From Alloyangia pacifica (GTDB lineage Bacteria; Pseudomonadota; Alphaproteobacteria; Rhodobacterales; Rhodobacteraceae): 64,000 nt of DNA. Within the stretch, counting starts at the first letter, position 1; each line of letters opens with the position of its first letter. The translations under genes and the position numbers were made by a program. Below, in pieces: positions 37,840-46,641 of the stretch. The notes beneath the pieces are model-generated. The model was not told the DNA's origin. It ran no database searches and worked only from the letters and a program-made list of their open reading frames with translations. The DNA lies in the NCBI RefSeq assembly GCF_900116195.1, contig NZ_FOZW01000001.1, positions 496,001 to 560,000 of the forward strand, in the 5' to 3' direction.

Positions 37840-39303
37840 ATGCCTGTTCTTTGGCTGATCCTGATCGTACTCGCGCTGGCCGTCGCGGGCTTCATCGCGG
37901 GGCGTGCGCGCGCCATCTCCGGTGCCGGAGATGATCGTCGCGCGCTGCATTCCCTGCCGAACTACTACGGCTGGAACGTTGCCATGAAGGCGATGGTGCC
38001 GGCCTTTCTCGCGTTGGTCATCTGGCTGATCGCGCAGCCCTTCATCGTCAACACCAAGGCCACCAGCCTGCTACCCGAGACCGCGATCCCCGAGGGCTCG
38101 ACCCTTGGCCTCGTGATGTCCGACGTGCGGCGCGTGGCCGACGGTCTCGACCTCGCCGTCGAGCAGGGGCTGCTGGGCGCCAGTGAAGCCGCGGACCTCA
38201 CCGTCACCGGCTCCGACATCCGGGCCACTCTCGGCTCGGCCGGGGTTGCCGTCGGCTCGGAAATCAGCCCCGAGATCCTGGCCGCGGCGCAGAGCTACCG
38301 CTCGAGCAACGCCACCGGCAACCTGTTGCGTTCGCTCGTGGTGATTGGTCTCGCACTGGTCGGCGGCGCGCTGGCGCTGGCACAGACCAAGCCCGATTTC
38401 CGCGCCCGCAACGCCGTCGAGCGCGGCATCCGCGCGATCCTTGTCGGCGCGGCCTCGCTCGCCATCCTGACCACCATCGGCATCGTGCTGTCGCTGGTCT
38501 TCAACACCATCGAGTTCTTCCGCATCTACCCGGCCTCGGAATTCTTCGGCTCCTTCACCTGGTCGCCGAGCTTCGGTGGCGGCTCCCAGCTCGGCATCTG
38601 GCCGCTGCTCTGGGGCACGCTCTACATCTCGCTGATCGCGCTGCTGGTATCGGTGCCGATCGGGCTCTTCGCCGCGGTCTACCTGTCGGAATACGCCGGA
38701 CCCAAGTTCCGCTCGGTCGCCAAGCCCGCGCTGGAGCTGCTCGCCGGCATCCCGACCATCGTCTACGGCCTCTTCGCGCTGCTGACGGTCGGCCCGCTGC
38801 TGCTGTCGGTCTTCGGCCGCGACGGCCTGGGCTGGATGCAGGCGGGCACTGCGGTGATGACCGCGGGGCTGGTGATGGGCATCATGCTGATCCCCTTCGT
38901 CAGCTCGCTGTCGGATGACATCATCAACGCCGTGCCGCAGTCGCTGCGCGATGGCTCCTACGGTCTCGGAGCCACCAAGTCCGAGACCATCAAGCAGGTG
39001 ATCCTGCCAGCGGCGCTGCCGGGCATCGTGGGGGCCATCCTGCTTGCCGCCTCGCGCGCCATCGGCGAGACGATGATCGTGGTTCTCGGGGCAGGGGCCG
39101 CGGCCCGGCTCTCGCTCAACCCCTTCGATGCCATGACCACCGTGACCGCCAAGATCGTCAGCCAGCTGACCGGCGACGCGGACTTCGCCTCGCCCGAGGC
39201 GCTGGTGGCCTTCGCCCTCGGCATGACGCTCTTCGTCATGACCCTCGGCCTCAACGTCTTCGCACTCTACATCGTGCGCAAATACCGGGAGCAGTACGAC
39301 TGA
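37840..39303 (+). CDS. pstC: Phosphate ABC transporter permease PstC
   Basis: 487-residue membrane protein, longer than E. coli PstC (319). The first 240 residues carry three hydrophobic segments and an extracytoplasmic stretch; the C-terminal 250 residues are the MetI-type permease, with the EAA-type coupling loop in DGSYGLGATKSETIKQVILPAALPG. It forms the phosphate channel with PstA. The long N-terminal part is typical of roseobacter PstC. It ends overlapping pstA by one base. Confidence 0.93.
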   Translation: MPVLWLILIVLALAVAGFIAGRARAISGAGDDRRALHSLPNYYGWNVAMKAMVPAFLALVIWLIAQPFIVNTKATSLLPETAIPEGSTLGLVMSDVRRVADGLDLAVEQGLLGASEAADLTVTGSDIRATLGSAGVAVGSEISPEILAAAQSYRSSNATGNLLRSLVVIGLALVGGALALAQTKPDFRARNAVERGIRAILVGAASLAILTTIGIVLSLVFNTIEFFRIYPASEFFGSFTWSPSFGGGSQLGIWPLLWGTLYISLIALLVSVPIGLFAAVYLSEYAGPKFRSVAKPALELLAGIPTIVYGLFALLTVGPLLLSVFGRDGLGWMQAGTAVMTAGLVMGIMLIPFVSSLSDDIINAVPQSLRDGSYGLGATKSETIKQVILPAALPGIVGAILLAASRAIGETMIVVLGAGAAARLSLNPFDAMTTVTAKIVSQLTGDADFASPEALVAFALGMTLFVMTLGLNVFALYIVRKYREQYD

Positions 39304-40655
39304 TGACCGACGCGACCTACACCGGCGGCAAGGAGCCCGCCAAGCACGGCCTGCTGACCGTCGATGCGCGCACCAAGAAGCGCAATGCCTCCGAGAAGCG
39401 CTTTCGTCTCTATGGCCTCGCGGCCATCGGCGCGGGTGTGTTCTTCCTCGTGGTGCTGCTGAGCGCCATCATCAGCAACGGCATCGGCGCCTTTCAGCAG
39501 ACTTTCATCGAAGTGCCGGTCTACCTGGAGGAAGCCAAGCTCGACAAGACCGGCAACCGCGACCCGGCCGAAATGGCCAAGGTCTCGACCTTCGGCTACA
39601 GCCCGCTGATCCAGAACTCGCTGTGGAAGGTCGTCGTCGATAGCGGCGCAGAGACCCCGCTCGAGGATGGCGGTGACGTGAAGCAGATGATCTCTGCCTC
39701 GGCCGCCGCCAAGGTGCGCGACTGGGTGCTGGCCAACCCCGACCGCGTCGGCGAGACGGTGGACTTCCAGATCCTCGCCTCGAGCCGCGTCGACGGCTAT
39801 CTCAAGGGACGCGTCAGCCGCGAGAGCATCGCCCAGGACAAGAACATCGACGCCGAGCATCTCGACCTCGTCGACGTGCTGCGCGAGCAGGGCGTGGTGC
39901 ACAAGAGCTTCAACTGGGAGTTCATCACCGGCGCCGACGCCTCCGAGAGCCGCGCCGAGCAGGCCGGTCTGGGTGTGTCGATGCTGGGCTCGCTCTTCAT
40001 GATGATCACCGTGCTGCTGCTGGCGCTGCCGATCGGCGTCGCCGCCTCGATCTACCTAGAGGAATTTGCGCCCACGAACCGTTTCACCGACTTCATCGAG
40101 GTGAACATCTCCAACCTCGCGGCGGTGCCCTCGATCGTCTTCGGCATCCTCGGCCTCGCGGCCTTCATCCAGTTCGCGCATCTGCCGCAGTCCGCACCGA
40201 TCGTCGGTGGCCTGACGCTGACGCTGATGACCCTGCCGACCATCGTCATCTCGACCCGGGCCGCGCTGAAGGCGGTGCCGCCGTCGATCCGTGACGCCGC
40301 GCTGGGGGTGGGTGCCTCGAAGATGCAGGCCACCTTCCACCACGTGCTGCCGCTGGCCATGCCCGGCATCCTGACCGGCACGATCATCGGCCTTGCGCAG
40401 GCGCTCGGCGAGACCGCGCCGCTGCTGCTGATCGGCATGGTCGGCTATATCGCCACCAACTATCCCGAAGGGGTCTTCTCGGGCTTCCTGTCGCCGAACT
40501 CGGCGATGCCCGCACAGATCTACGAGTGGGCGAAGCGCGCCGACCCCGCCTATTACGAGCGGGCCTGGGGCGGGATCATCATCCTGCTGCTGTTCCTGCT
40601 CGCCATGAACCTGATTGCCATCGTGCTGCGCCGCAAGTTCGAGCGCCGCTGGTAA
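39303..40655 (+). CDS. pstA: Phosphate ABC transporter permease PstA
   Basis: 450-residue membrane protein. An N-terminal hydrophobic segment (about 35-58) is followed by a long periplasmic region (about 60-205), unlike the short E. coli PstA, and then the MetI-type permease domain with IRDAALGVGASKMQATFHHVLPLAMPG as coupling loop. It pairs with PstC. The start overlaps the pstC stop by one base (TGATG). Confidence 0.92.
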   Translation: MTDATYTGGKEPAKHGLLTVDARTKKRNASEKRFRLYGLAAIGAGVFFLVVLLSAIISNGIGAFQQTFIEVPVYLEEAKLDKTGNRDPAEMAKVSTFGYSPLIQNSLWKVVVDSGAETPLEDGGDVKQMISASAAAKVRDWVLANPDRVGETVDFQILASSRVDGYLKGRVSRESIAQDKNIDAEHLDLVDVLREQGVVHKSFNWEFITGADASESRAEQAGLGVSMLGSLFMMITVLLLALPIGVAASIYLEEFAPTNRFTDFIEVNISNLAAVPSIVFGILGLAAFIQFAHLPQSAPIVGGLTLTLMTLPTIVISTRAALKAVPPSIRDAALGVGASKMQATFHHVLPLAMPGILTGTIIGLAQALGETAPLLLIGMVGYIATNYPEGVFSGFLSPNSAMPAQIYEWAKRADPAYYERAWGGIIILLLFLLAMNLIAIVLRRKFERRW

Positions 40656-40673
40656 GGTATAAGGATACTTACG

Positions 40674-41471
40674 ATGTACGACTCGCCATTGAGGAAGACC
40701 GAAGTGGACACCAACGAAAGCAAGATCTCCGCCCGTGACGTGCAGGTCTATTACGGCGACACCCACGCCATCAAGGACGTGAACGTCGAGATCCTCGACA
40801 AGACGGTGACCGCCTTCATCGGACCGTCGGGCTGCGGCAAGTCCACCTTCCTGCGTACGCTGAACCGGATGAACGACACCATCGACATCTGCCGCGTCGA
40901 AGGGCTCATCGAGCTCGACGGAGAGGACATCTACGACAAGCGCGTCGACCCGGTGCAGCTGCGCGCCAAGGTCGGCATGGTGTTCCAGAAGCCGAACCCG
41001 TTCCCCAAGTCGATCTACGACAACGTCGCCTATGGCCCGAAGATTCATGGGCTGGCAAAGAACAAGGCCGAGCTCGACGAGATCGTCGAGAAGGCACTGC
41101 GCCGCGGTGCCATCTGGGACGAGGTCAAGGACCGTCTCGACGCGCCGGGCACCGGCCTCTCAGGCGGCCAGCAGCAGCGTCTGTGCATCGCGCGCGCCGT
41201 GGCCACCGAGCCCGAGGTGCTGCTGATGGACGAGCCCTGCTCGGCGCTCGACCCCATCGCGACCAGCCAGGTCGAAGAGCTGATCGACGAGCTGCGTGCG
41301 AACTACTCGGTGGTGATCGTCACGCACTCGATGCAGCAGGCGGCCCGGGTCAGCCAGAAGACCGCCTTCTTCCACCTCGGCAACCTTGTGGAATACGGCG
41401 ACACCAGCCAGATCTTCACCAACCCCGTGGACCCGCGCACGGAATCCTACATCACCGGACGGATCGGATAA
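40674..41471 (+). CDS. pstB: Phosphate ABC transporter ATPase PstB
   Basis: 265-residue ATP-binding subunit with Walker [11 protein letters not shown]-loop [17 protein letters not shown], signature LSGGQQQR, Walker [13 protein letters not shown] and switch His in VTHSMQQA, all textbook PstB. It powers phosphate uptake. An in-frame start a few codons downstream is possible, since the first 15 residues precede the fold. It is 18 bp after pstA and 3 bp before phoU. Confidence 0.96.
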   Translation: MYDSPLRKTEVDTNESKISARDVQVYYGDTHAIKDVNVEILDKTVTAFIGPSGCGKSTFLRTLNRMNDTIDICRVEGLIELDGEDIYDKRVDPVQLRAKVGMVFQKPNPFPKSIYDNVAYGPKIHGLAKNKAELDEIVEKALRRGAIWDEVKDRLDAPGTGLSGGQQQRLCIARAVATEPEVLLMDEPCSALDPIATSQVEELIDELRANYSVVIVTHSMQQAARVSQKTAFFHLGNLVEYGDTSQIFTNPVDPRTESYITGRIG

Positions 41472-41474
41472 GTC

Positions 41475-42212
41475 ATGACCGACGAGCTGAAGAAACACAT
41501 TGCCTCGGCCTTTGACCGCGATCTCGAGGCGATCCAGGCACAGATCCTGAAGATGGGCGGGCTGGTCGAGGTGGCGATCCGCGACGCGGCGCTCTCGCTC
41601 GAGACCCGCGACGAGGAGCTCGCCGAGAAAGTCGTCGCCGGTGACAAGGTCATCGACGAGATGGAAGAGCTGCTCAACGACGAAGCGGCCAAGGTGATCG
41701 CGCTGCGCGGCCCGACCGCGCGCGACCTGCGGGTGGTGCTCTCGGTGATGCGCATGGCCGCCAACCTCGAGCGCATCGGCGATCTGTCGAAGAACATGGC
41801 CAAGCGCACCTCGGTGATGTCGCAGCTGGCGCAGATCGAGGGCTCTGCCACCGCGCTGCGCCGCATGGCGCGCGACGTCGAGCACATGCTCAAGGATGCG
41901 CTCGACGCCTACATTCAGCGCGATGAGGCCCTGGCCTACGACGTGATCGAGCGCGACCGCGACGTCGACCAGATGTACAACACGCTGTTCCGCGAGTTCC
42001 TGACCTTCATGCTCGAGGACCCGCGTAACATCACCTCCTGCATGCACCTGCATTTCATGGCCAAGAACGTCGAGCGCATGGGCGACCATGTCACCGCCAT
42101 CGCCGAGCAGGCGATTTTCCTCGCCACCGGCGAGATGCCCAAGGAAGACCGGGTCAAGGAAGACCGGACCTCCTCGGACCCGGCGCTCAGCTCCGGCGCG
42201 GATCTGGGGTAA
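41475..42212 (+). CDS. phoU: Phosphate signalling regulator PhoU
   Basis: 245-residue all-helical protein with two PhoU three-helix repeats (about 8-110 and 118-225); metal-binding acidic/His positions are in ERIGDLSKNMAKR and ERMGDHVTAIAEQ. It couples the Pst transporter to PhoR to keep the regulon off when phosphate is plentiful. 3-bp gaps to pstB and phoB make it part of one transcript. Confidence 0.95.
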   Translation: MTDELKKHIASAFDRDLEAIQAQILKMGGLVEVAIRDAALSLETRDEELAEKVVAGDKVIDEMEELLNDEAAKVIALRGPTARDLRVVLSVMRMAANLERIGDLSKNMAKRTSVMSQLAQIEGSATALRRMARDVEHMLKDALDAYIQRDEALAYDVIERDRDVDQMYNTLFREFLTFMLEDPRNITSCMHLHFMAKNVERMGDHVTAIAEQAIFLATGEMPKEDRVKEDRTSSDPALSSGADLG

Positions 42213-42215
42213 GCC

Positions 42216-42905
42216 ATGGCCGCCGATCAACCGACCGTTCTGGTGGTCGAGGATGAGCCGGCGCAGCGCGAAGTGCTGCGCTACAACCTCGAGGCCGAAG
42301 GCTTCCGCGTCGCCGCCGCCGGCAACGGCGAGGAGGCGCTGGTGCTGCTCGACGAGGAAAACCCCGATGTGGTGGTGCTTGACTGGATGCTGCCGAACCT
42401 TTCGGGCATCGAGGTCTGCCGCCAGATCAAGACCCGCTCGGAGACCCGCGCGCTGCCGGTCATCATGCTCTCGGCGCGCTCCGAGGAAGTCGACCGCATC
42501 CGCGGCCTCGACACCGGCGCGGATGATTACGTGGTGAAGCCCTATTCGCTGCGCGAGCTGATGGCCCGGGTGAAGGCGCAGCTGCGCCGCGCCCGACCCG
42601 CGGCTGCCGGTCTGCGGCTCGAGTTCGAGGACATCGTGCTCGACGCCGAGACCCACCGGGTGACCCGCGACGGCCAGGAGCTGAAGCTGGGGCCGACCGA
42701 GTTCCGCCTGCTTTCGACCTTCATGGAAAAGCCGGGCCGGGTCTGGTCGCGCGAGCAGCTGCTCGACCGGGTCTGGGGCCGCGACATCTACGTGGACACG
42801 CGCACCGTCGACGTGCACATCGGCCGGCTGCGCAAGGCGCTCGGCGCGCATGGCGGCGACGACCTGCTGCGCACCGTGCGCGGCGCGGGCTACGCGCTCG
42901 GCTGA
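42216..42905 (+). CDS. phoB: Phosphate-regulon response regulator PhoB
   Basis: 229-residue OmpR/PhoB regulator. The receiver has acidic pocket Glu12/Asp13, phosphoacceptor Asp56 (VVVLDWMLP) and Lys in YVVKPYS. The winged-helix effector ends RTVDVHIGRLRKAL then RTVRGAGYAL. It binds Pho boxes such as 36606-36634, so the operon is autoregulated. Last gene of pstSCAB-phoU-phoB, followed by a strong terminator. Confidence 0.96.
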   Translation: MAADQPTVLVVEDEPAQREVLRYNLEAEGFRVAAAGNGEEALVLLDEENPDVVVLDWMLPNLSGIEVCRQIKTRSETRALPVIMLSARSEEVDRIRGLDTGADDYVVKPYSLRELMARVKAQLRRARPAAAGLRLEFEDIVLDAETHRVTRDGQELKLGPTEFRLLSTFMEKPGRVWSREQLLDRVWGRDIYVDTRTVDVHIGRLRKALGAHGGDDLLRTVRGAGYALG

Positions 42906-42937
42906 CAACACGGCAAGACAGCAAGCACCAGACATCG

Positions 42938-42965
42938 AAAGGGCGGCCCGATGGGGCCGCCCTTT
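42938..42965 (+). terminator. Intrinsic terminator after phoB
   Basis: Perfect 12-bp stem AAAGGGCGGCCC/GGGCCGCCCTTT (42938-42949 and 42954-42965) with loop GATG. Symmetric, so it can act for both strands between convergent phoB and the emrA-like gene. Confidence 0.85.
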
Positions 42966-42976
42966 GCCGTTCCGCG

Positions 42977-43039
42977 CTTCTTCTCTTCGACAAATACGCC
43001 CGGGGGAGACCGCCGAAGGCGGTCGGGGGCGGAGCCCCC
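42977..43039 (-). repeat. GC-rich intergenic hairpin element, copy 2
   Basis: Same layout as 18392-18452: CTTCTTCTCTT, then CAAATACGCC and CGGGGGAG, inner stem ACCGCC-GAA-GGCGGT, then GGGGGCGGAGCCCCC. The inner stem differs from copy 1 on both sides, keeping pairing. It sits between the phoB terminator and the emrA-like gene. Strand is arbitrary. Confidence 0.8.
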
Positions 43040-43046
43040 GTAGCCG

Positions 43047-44084
43047 TCAGCCCCGGGCGCCGGTCTCCACCTCGACCTCGACCGAGAAGCCCGGCCGCAG
43101 CGCCGCGTTGTCCTGGCCGGGATCGATCGAAATCCGCACCGGCAGACGTTGCGCGATCTTGGTGAAGTTGCCGGTGGCATTGGAGCCGGCGAGCAGGCTG
43201 AACTCCGAGGCTGCGGCGGGCGAGAAGCCCTGCACGTGGCCGCGGAATTCCTTGCCGCCAAGCGCGTCGACGGTGAAGCGCACCGGCTGGTCGGCGCGGA
43301 GGCCGGCGAGGGCGGTTTCCTTGAGGTTGGCAATGACCCAGAGATCGGTGCCGACGTGGCTGACCAGCGTCGTGCCGGCGGTGACATATTGCCCGACATG
43401 GGCCGAGACCTGCCCGAGGCTGCCATCGGCGGGGGCGTGGATCTCGGTGTGGTCGAGGTCGATCTTGGCCAGTTCCACCGCCGCCTCGGCGCTGGTCACA
43501 TCGGCCTTGCGCGCGGCGATCTGCAACCTTGCGCTGGCGGTCGCCTCGCGGCTGACCTGAAGCTGCGCCTCGGCCTGCCGCACCGCGGCCTGCGCCTGAC
43601 GCAGCGCGAGGTCGGTCTGGTCGGCGCTCGATTGCGAGGTCACGCCGCGCTCGCGCAGCTTGGTCATCCGGCCCGCGTCGGTCTGCGCGGTCTCCAGTGT
43701 CGATTGCGCCGAAGCCAGCGCCGCCTCGGAGGCGTGCTCGGTGGCGACGGCCGAGCGTACGCTCTGCTCGGCCACGTCCACGGCCGCCCGGGCTGCATCG
43801 AGGCTGGCCTGTGCTTGTGACAGCTTTTGGCGATAGGTTGAGGGATCGATGCGGGCGATGAGATCACCCTGCTTGACGGTCTCGAAATCGCTCACCGCGA
43901 CTTCCGACAGGTAGCCAGATAGTTGCGGGGCCAGCTGGGTGACCTTGCCGCGCAGGTAGGCGTTCTCGGTCGAGGGATGCGCCGCGGAGAACGGCGGCAG
44001 GTGCCAGGCGAAGAGCAGCAGCAGAACGCCGGCGATGCCGATGGCCGAGGCGATGAGGGTCGGGAGGGAGAGGAGTTTCTTCAT
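43047..44084 (-). CDS. HlyD/EmrA-type membrane fusion protein of an efflux pump
   Basis: 345 residues. One N-terminal membrane anchor (about 8-28) is followed by a lipoyl-like half (VTQLAPQLSGYLSEVAV), a long coiled-coil hairpin (about 75-205), the second lipoyl half (IHAPADGSLGQVSAHVG) and a beta-barrel. It bridges the inner-membrane MFS pump to an outer-membrane channel. Third gene of marR-emrB-emrA, 18 bp after the pump gene. Confidence 0.9.
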   Translation of the reverse strand: MKKLLSLPTLIASAIGIAGVLLLLFAWHLPPFSAAHPSTENAYLRGKVTQLAPQLSGYLSEVAVSDFETVKQGDLIARIDPSTYRQKLSQAQASLDAARAAVDVAEQSVRSAVATEHASEAALASAQSTLETAQTDAGRMTKLRERGVTSQSSADQTDLALRQAQAAVRQAEAQLQVSREATASARLQIAARKADVTSAEAAVELAKIDLDHTEIHAPADGSLGQVSAHVGQYVTAGTTLVSHVGTDLWVIANLKETALAGLRADQPVRFTVDALGGKEFRGHVQGFSPAAASEFSLLAGSNATGNFTKIAQRLPVRISIDPGQDNAALRPGFSVEVEVETGARG

Positions 44085-44102
44085 GTGTCTTGCTCGAAAG
44101 GA

Positions 44103-45749
44103 TCAGGAGGTCTGCGGCTCGGTCTCGGGGCGCAGCATGCGCGCCGCCAGCCAGTCGCGGAAAAGGTGGAGCCCCAGTGCGCAGAGCGCGGCCAGCGCGA
44201 CGAGGGCGGTGAGGAAATAGGCGTCGTTATAGGCCATGACCGTGGCCTGCTGCGAGGCGGTGGAGGCCAGCTGAGCGACCGCCTGCGCCTTCAGCTGGGC
44301 GCTGTCCTGCAGCTGCGGTGCGAGCTGCTTCATCGTGGCTGCCAGGGTGGCACTCACCCCGGTGTCGCCGCTGGTCAGCTGCTCCGAGAGCACTTGCAGG
44401 TGAAAGGCCTGCCGGATGTTGATTACCGTGCGGAACAGCCCCGATCCGAGGATGCCGCCGGCGCTCTGCGTGACCAGGAAGACGATGACGAAGGACAGCA
44501 GGTACATCGGGCCCTTGCTCAGCGCCGCGATCAGCCCCTTCATCATCGCCGGGGCCATGAAGAGCATCGAGGCAAAGGCGATCAACGCCTGGCTGATGAT
44601 CATCTGTTCGGGACGGGTGAGCAGCGTCGAGCTGCTGTCGAGGTAGGCGCCGAGCGCGATGAGCGCCAGCGCGGCGGCGTGATAGGCTGGCTCGCGCCCC
44701 GGTTTCATCCAGCCGACGCAGGCCAGAGCGCCGAAGACGGTCGCCACGCAGATCACACTGAAGAGGCCAGCCATCTGGGCGTTCCCCAGTCCCAGCGCCT
44801 GGAACATGCCCGGCGCGCCGCTGCTCTGCTCCGAGAGCAGCAAGCGGAACAGGAAGAGGGTGAAGGCGAGGTGCAGCATCGCCGGGGACATCAACCAGCG
44901 GATGTCGATGAGCGGCGCCTCGCGGTGCAGTTCGATCACCACCGCGGCGGTCAGCGCGGCCAGCGAGGCGGCGAGCAGCAGGCCGAGCCAGGGCAGCGCG
45001 GTCCACCAGTGTATCGGTCCCAGGATGAATCCGGTCACCAGCCCGCCAAGGCCAAGGGCGATCAGGCCGAAGCTGAGGAAGTCGATCTTCTGGATCACCT
45101 TGGAATGCGGCGTCGGGGTCAGCGGCAGCAGGTAGACCAGCATCAGGCAGATCATTGACAGCCCGAGCGTGGTCAGGTGGATGCCGACAAGCCCGCCATC
45201 GCCGATGAGTGCCGGAGAGATCACCCGCGCCAGCGACGGGCCCGTGGTCAGCAGCACCAGCGCGAGGGGCAGGCCAAGCCGGAGCTTCCACTGCTGCGCC
45301 AGCGGCTCGAGGATGTAGAGAAACGCCAGCGTCGAGAGCGGCGCCGCCGCGACCCCCGACAGGAACTGCAGCACCACCGCCGAGCGCAGGTCATTGATCC
45401 AGACCGAGGCGAAGGCCACCACCACGTAAACGGCGATGCCGATCTCGGCGAAGCGGCGCAGCCCGTATTGGGTCCGCAGCTTGATGAGCATGATGGTCAG
45501 CGAGGCGCGGGGGATCATGTAGGCCGCCAGAAGCCAGCTTGCCTGCGTTGTGGTGATCCCCAGATCCCCGGAGATCTGCGGCAGGTTGGCGGTGATGAAC
45601 CCCTGTCCGAGCCCCTGCGTGATCCCCACCAGTGTTGCAGCAAGCAGGTAGGGCATCGCGCGCGCCAGCGGCATGCCGGGAGCGGGGGGCGGCGGCGCTG
45701 CGGGCGCGGGGTCCGCCGCCGGCGTGTTTGTGGCTGTAGCGTCGCTCAT
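44103..45749 (-). CDS. DHA2-type MFS multidrug efflux transporter (EmrB-like)
   Basis: 548-residue inner-membrane antiporter with about fourteen hydrophobic segments. An N-terminal proline/alanine-rich leader precedes the first; ASWLLAAYMIPRASLTIMLIK corresponds to motif A of the family, here diverged. A soluble, glutamine-rich loop (about 450-505) sits before the last membrane spans. It exports toxic compounds with the EmrA-like partner; the substrate is unknown. Its start overlaps the MarR stop by 4 bp. Confidence 0.88.
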   Translation of the reverse strand: MSDATATNTPAADPAPAAPPPPAPGMPLARAMPYLLAATLVGITQGLGQGFITANLPQISGDLGITTTQASWLLAAYMIPRASLTIMLIKLRTQYGLRRFAEIGIAVYVVVAFASVWINDLRSAVVLQFLSGVAAAPLSTLAFLYILEPLAQQWKLRLGLPLALVLLTTGPSLARVISPALIGDGGLVGIHLTTLGLSMICLMLVYLLPLTPTPHSKVIQKIDFLSFGLIALGLGGLVTGFILGPIHWWTALPWLGLLLAASLAALTAAVVIELHREAPLIDIRWLMSPAMLHLAFTLFLFRLLLSEQSSGAPGMFQALGLGNAQMAGLFSVICVATVFGALACVGWMKPGREPAYHAAALALIALGAYLDSSSTLLTRPEQMIISQALIAFASMLFMAPAMMKGLIAALSKGPMYLLSFVIVFLVTQSAGGILGSGLFRTVINIRQAFHLQVLSEQLTSGDTGVSATLAATMKQLAPQLQDSAQLKAQAVAQLASTASQQATVMAYNDAYFLTALVALAALCALGLHLFRDWLAARMLRPETEPQTS

Positions 45750-46183
45750 TGCGAGGTCAGTCCCGTTGCGTTGAGGGCGATGCGCTCCAGGGTGCGCTGC
45801 GCGGCGGCCTGGTCCTCGGGCGAGATGCCTTCCAGCAGCTCGGCGCGGACGCGCTCGAGGAACCCGGTGATCTTGCTCGAGCGGGCTTTCTGAGTCAGGT
45901 GCAGGGCGCGCTTGCGGGCATCGCCGTCGAGGGCGCGCCGTTCGATGAACCCGGCCGCTTCCAGCGCGTCGATCTGGCGCTTGAGGGCAGGGGCCTCGAT
46001 GCGCAGCGCGCAGGCCAGTTCCGCCTGTGTCGCGCCCTCGCGCCGGGCGAGCTCAGAGACTACCCGCGCCCGGGAGAGGGTCAGTCCGACCTCCTGCGCG
46101 CTGGCGTCGTAATGGGTGCGGATCTCCCGCATGACCTCGAGCAGCGCTTCGAGAAGGCGGGTCTGGGTCTGGATATCGGACAT
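45746..46183 (-). CDS. MarR-family regulator of the efflux operon
   Basis: 145-residue winged-helix repressor. The DNA-reading part is ATQAELACALRIEAPALKRQIDALEAAGFIERRA, here given in pieces: helix-turn-helix AELACALRIEAPALKRQI and wing ERRALDGDARKRALHLT. MarR proteins release DNA on binding phenolic or other drugs. First gene of marR-emrB-emrA, with a 4-bp overlap to the pump gene, so it probably controls its own operon through the direct repeats at 46212-46237. Confidence 0.9.
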   Translation of the reverse strand: MSDIQTQTRLLEALLEVMREIRTHYDASAQEVGLTLSRARVVSELARREGATQAELACALRIEAPALKRQIDALEAAGFIERRALDGDARKRALHLTQKARSSKITGFLERVRAELLEGISPEDQAAAQRTLERIALNATGLTSQ

Positions 46184-46211
46184 GGCGGCATCTGCCTGGT
46201 TTGACTCGGTG

Positions 46212-46237
46212 CTTAACTGGGAAGGTACTTAACAGGG
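46212..46237. promoter_or_regulatory. Direct repeat upstream of marR, candidate operator
   Basis: CTTAACTGGG (46212-46221) and CTTAACAGGG (46228-46237) are near-identical direct repeats 16 bp apart, 29 bp before the marR start. MarR sites are usually inverted repeats, so this is a candidate only. Confidence 0.35.
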
Positions 46238-46555
46238 TAACTACTTTCTGCAAGGCAGCGTCACAGGGCCGTGACTATGGTTCTGCGCACAGCAGTTGTG
46301 CGGGCGGGGCGCTGCCGCCGCCGCCCGGGTACAGGCGCCTCTCTCGGAAGGAGCGTCGCCCCGCACGTGGGCGGGTGCCGCATCTTGGAGCCCCGTTTGA
46401 AAGCCCGCTTGAAGGCTCTGGCGCGCTCCTCTAGGCAGGCGCAGCGCGCCTTCATGGCCGGGCCGCCGAGAAAATCGGGCTGGCGGGCTTGCGTGTTCAC
46501 GGGAACGGGAGTATAGGCGCGCCCACGAGAACGCCGCAGGCGGGGTCGGGCCTTT

Positions 46556-46605
46556 GGGGGAGACATCCTCAAGCGTCCACCGGTTGTCCGAGAGGATGAG
46601 CCCCC
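46556..46605 (+). promoter_or_regulatory. Structured mRNA leader upstream of rpsB
   Basis: GGGGG (46556-46560) pairs with CCCCC (46601-46605), then after a small internal loop CATCCTC (46564-46570) pairs with GAGGATG (46592-46598), leaving a 21-nt apical loop. The hairpin ends 36 nt before the rpsB start. Ribosomal protein S2 represses its own mRNA in several bacteria through leader structures, so this may be the control site (inference). Confidence 0.5.
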
Positions 46606-46641
46606 GCTGAGGATTTATGAAACCGGAAAGGATATACGGAC

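Larger units (their letters stand above)
46184..46641. other. Gene-free interval between the marR operon and rpsB
   Basis: 458 bp containing the marR-side direct repeats (46212-46237) and the rpsB leader hairpin (46556-46605). No open frame with protein-like composition is seen. Confidence 0.6.

Noticed and set aside
40674-41471. Frameshift or missing motif in pstB
   Set aside because: All ATPase motifs are intact and in order.
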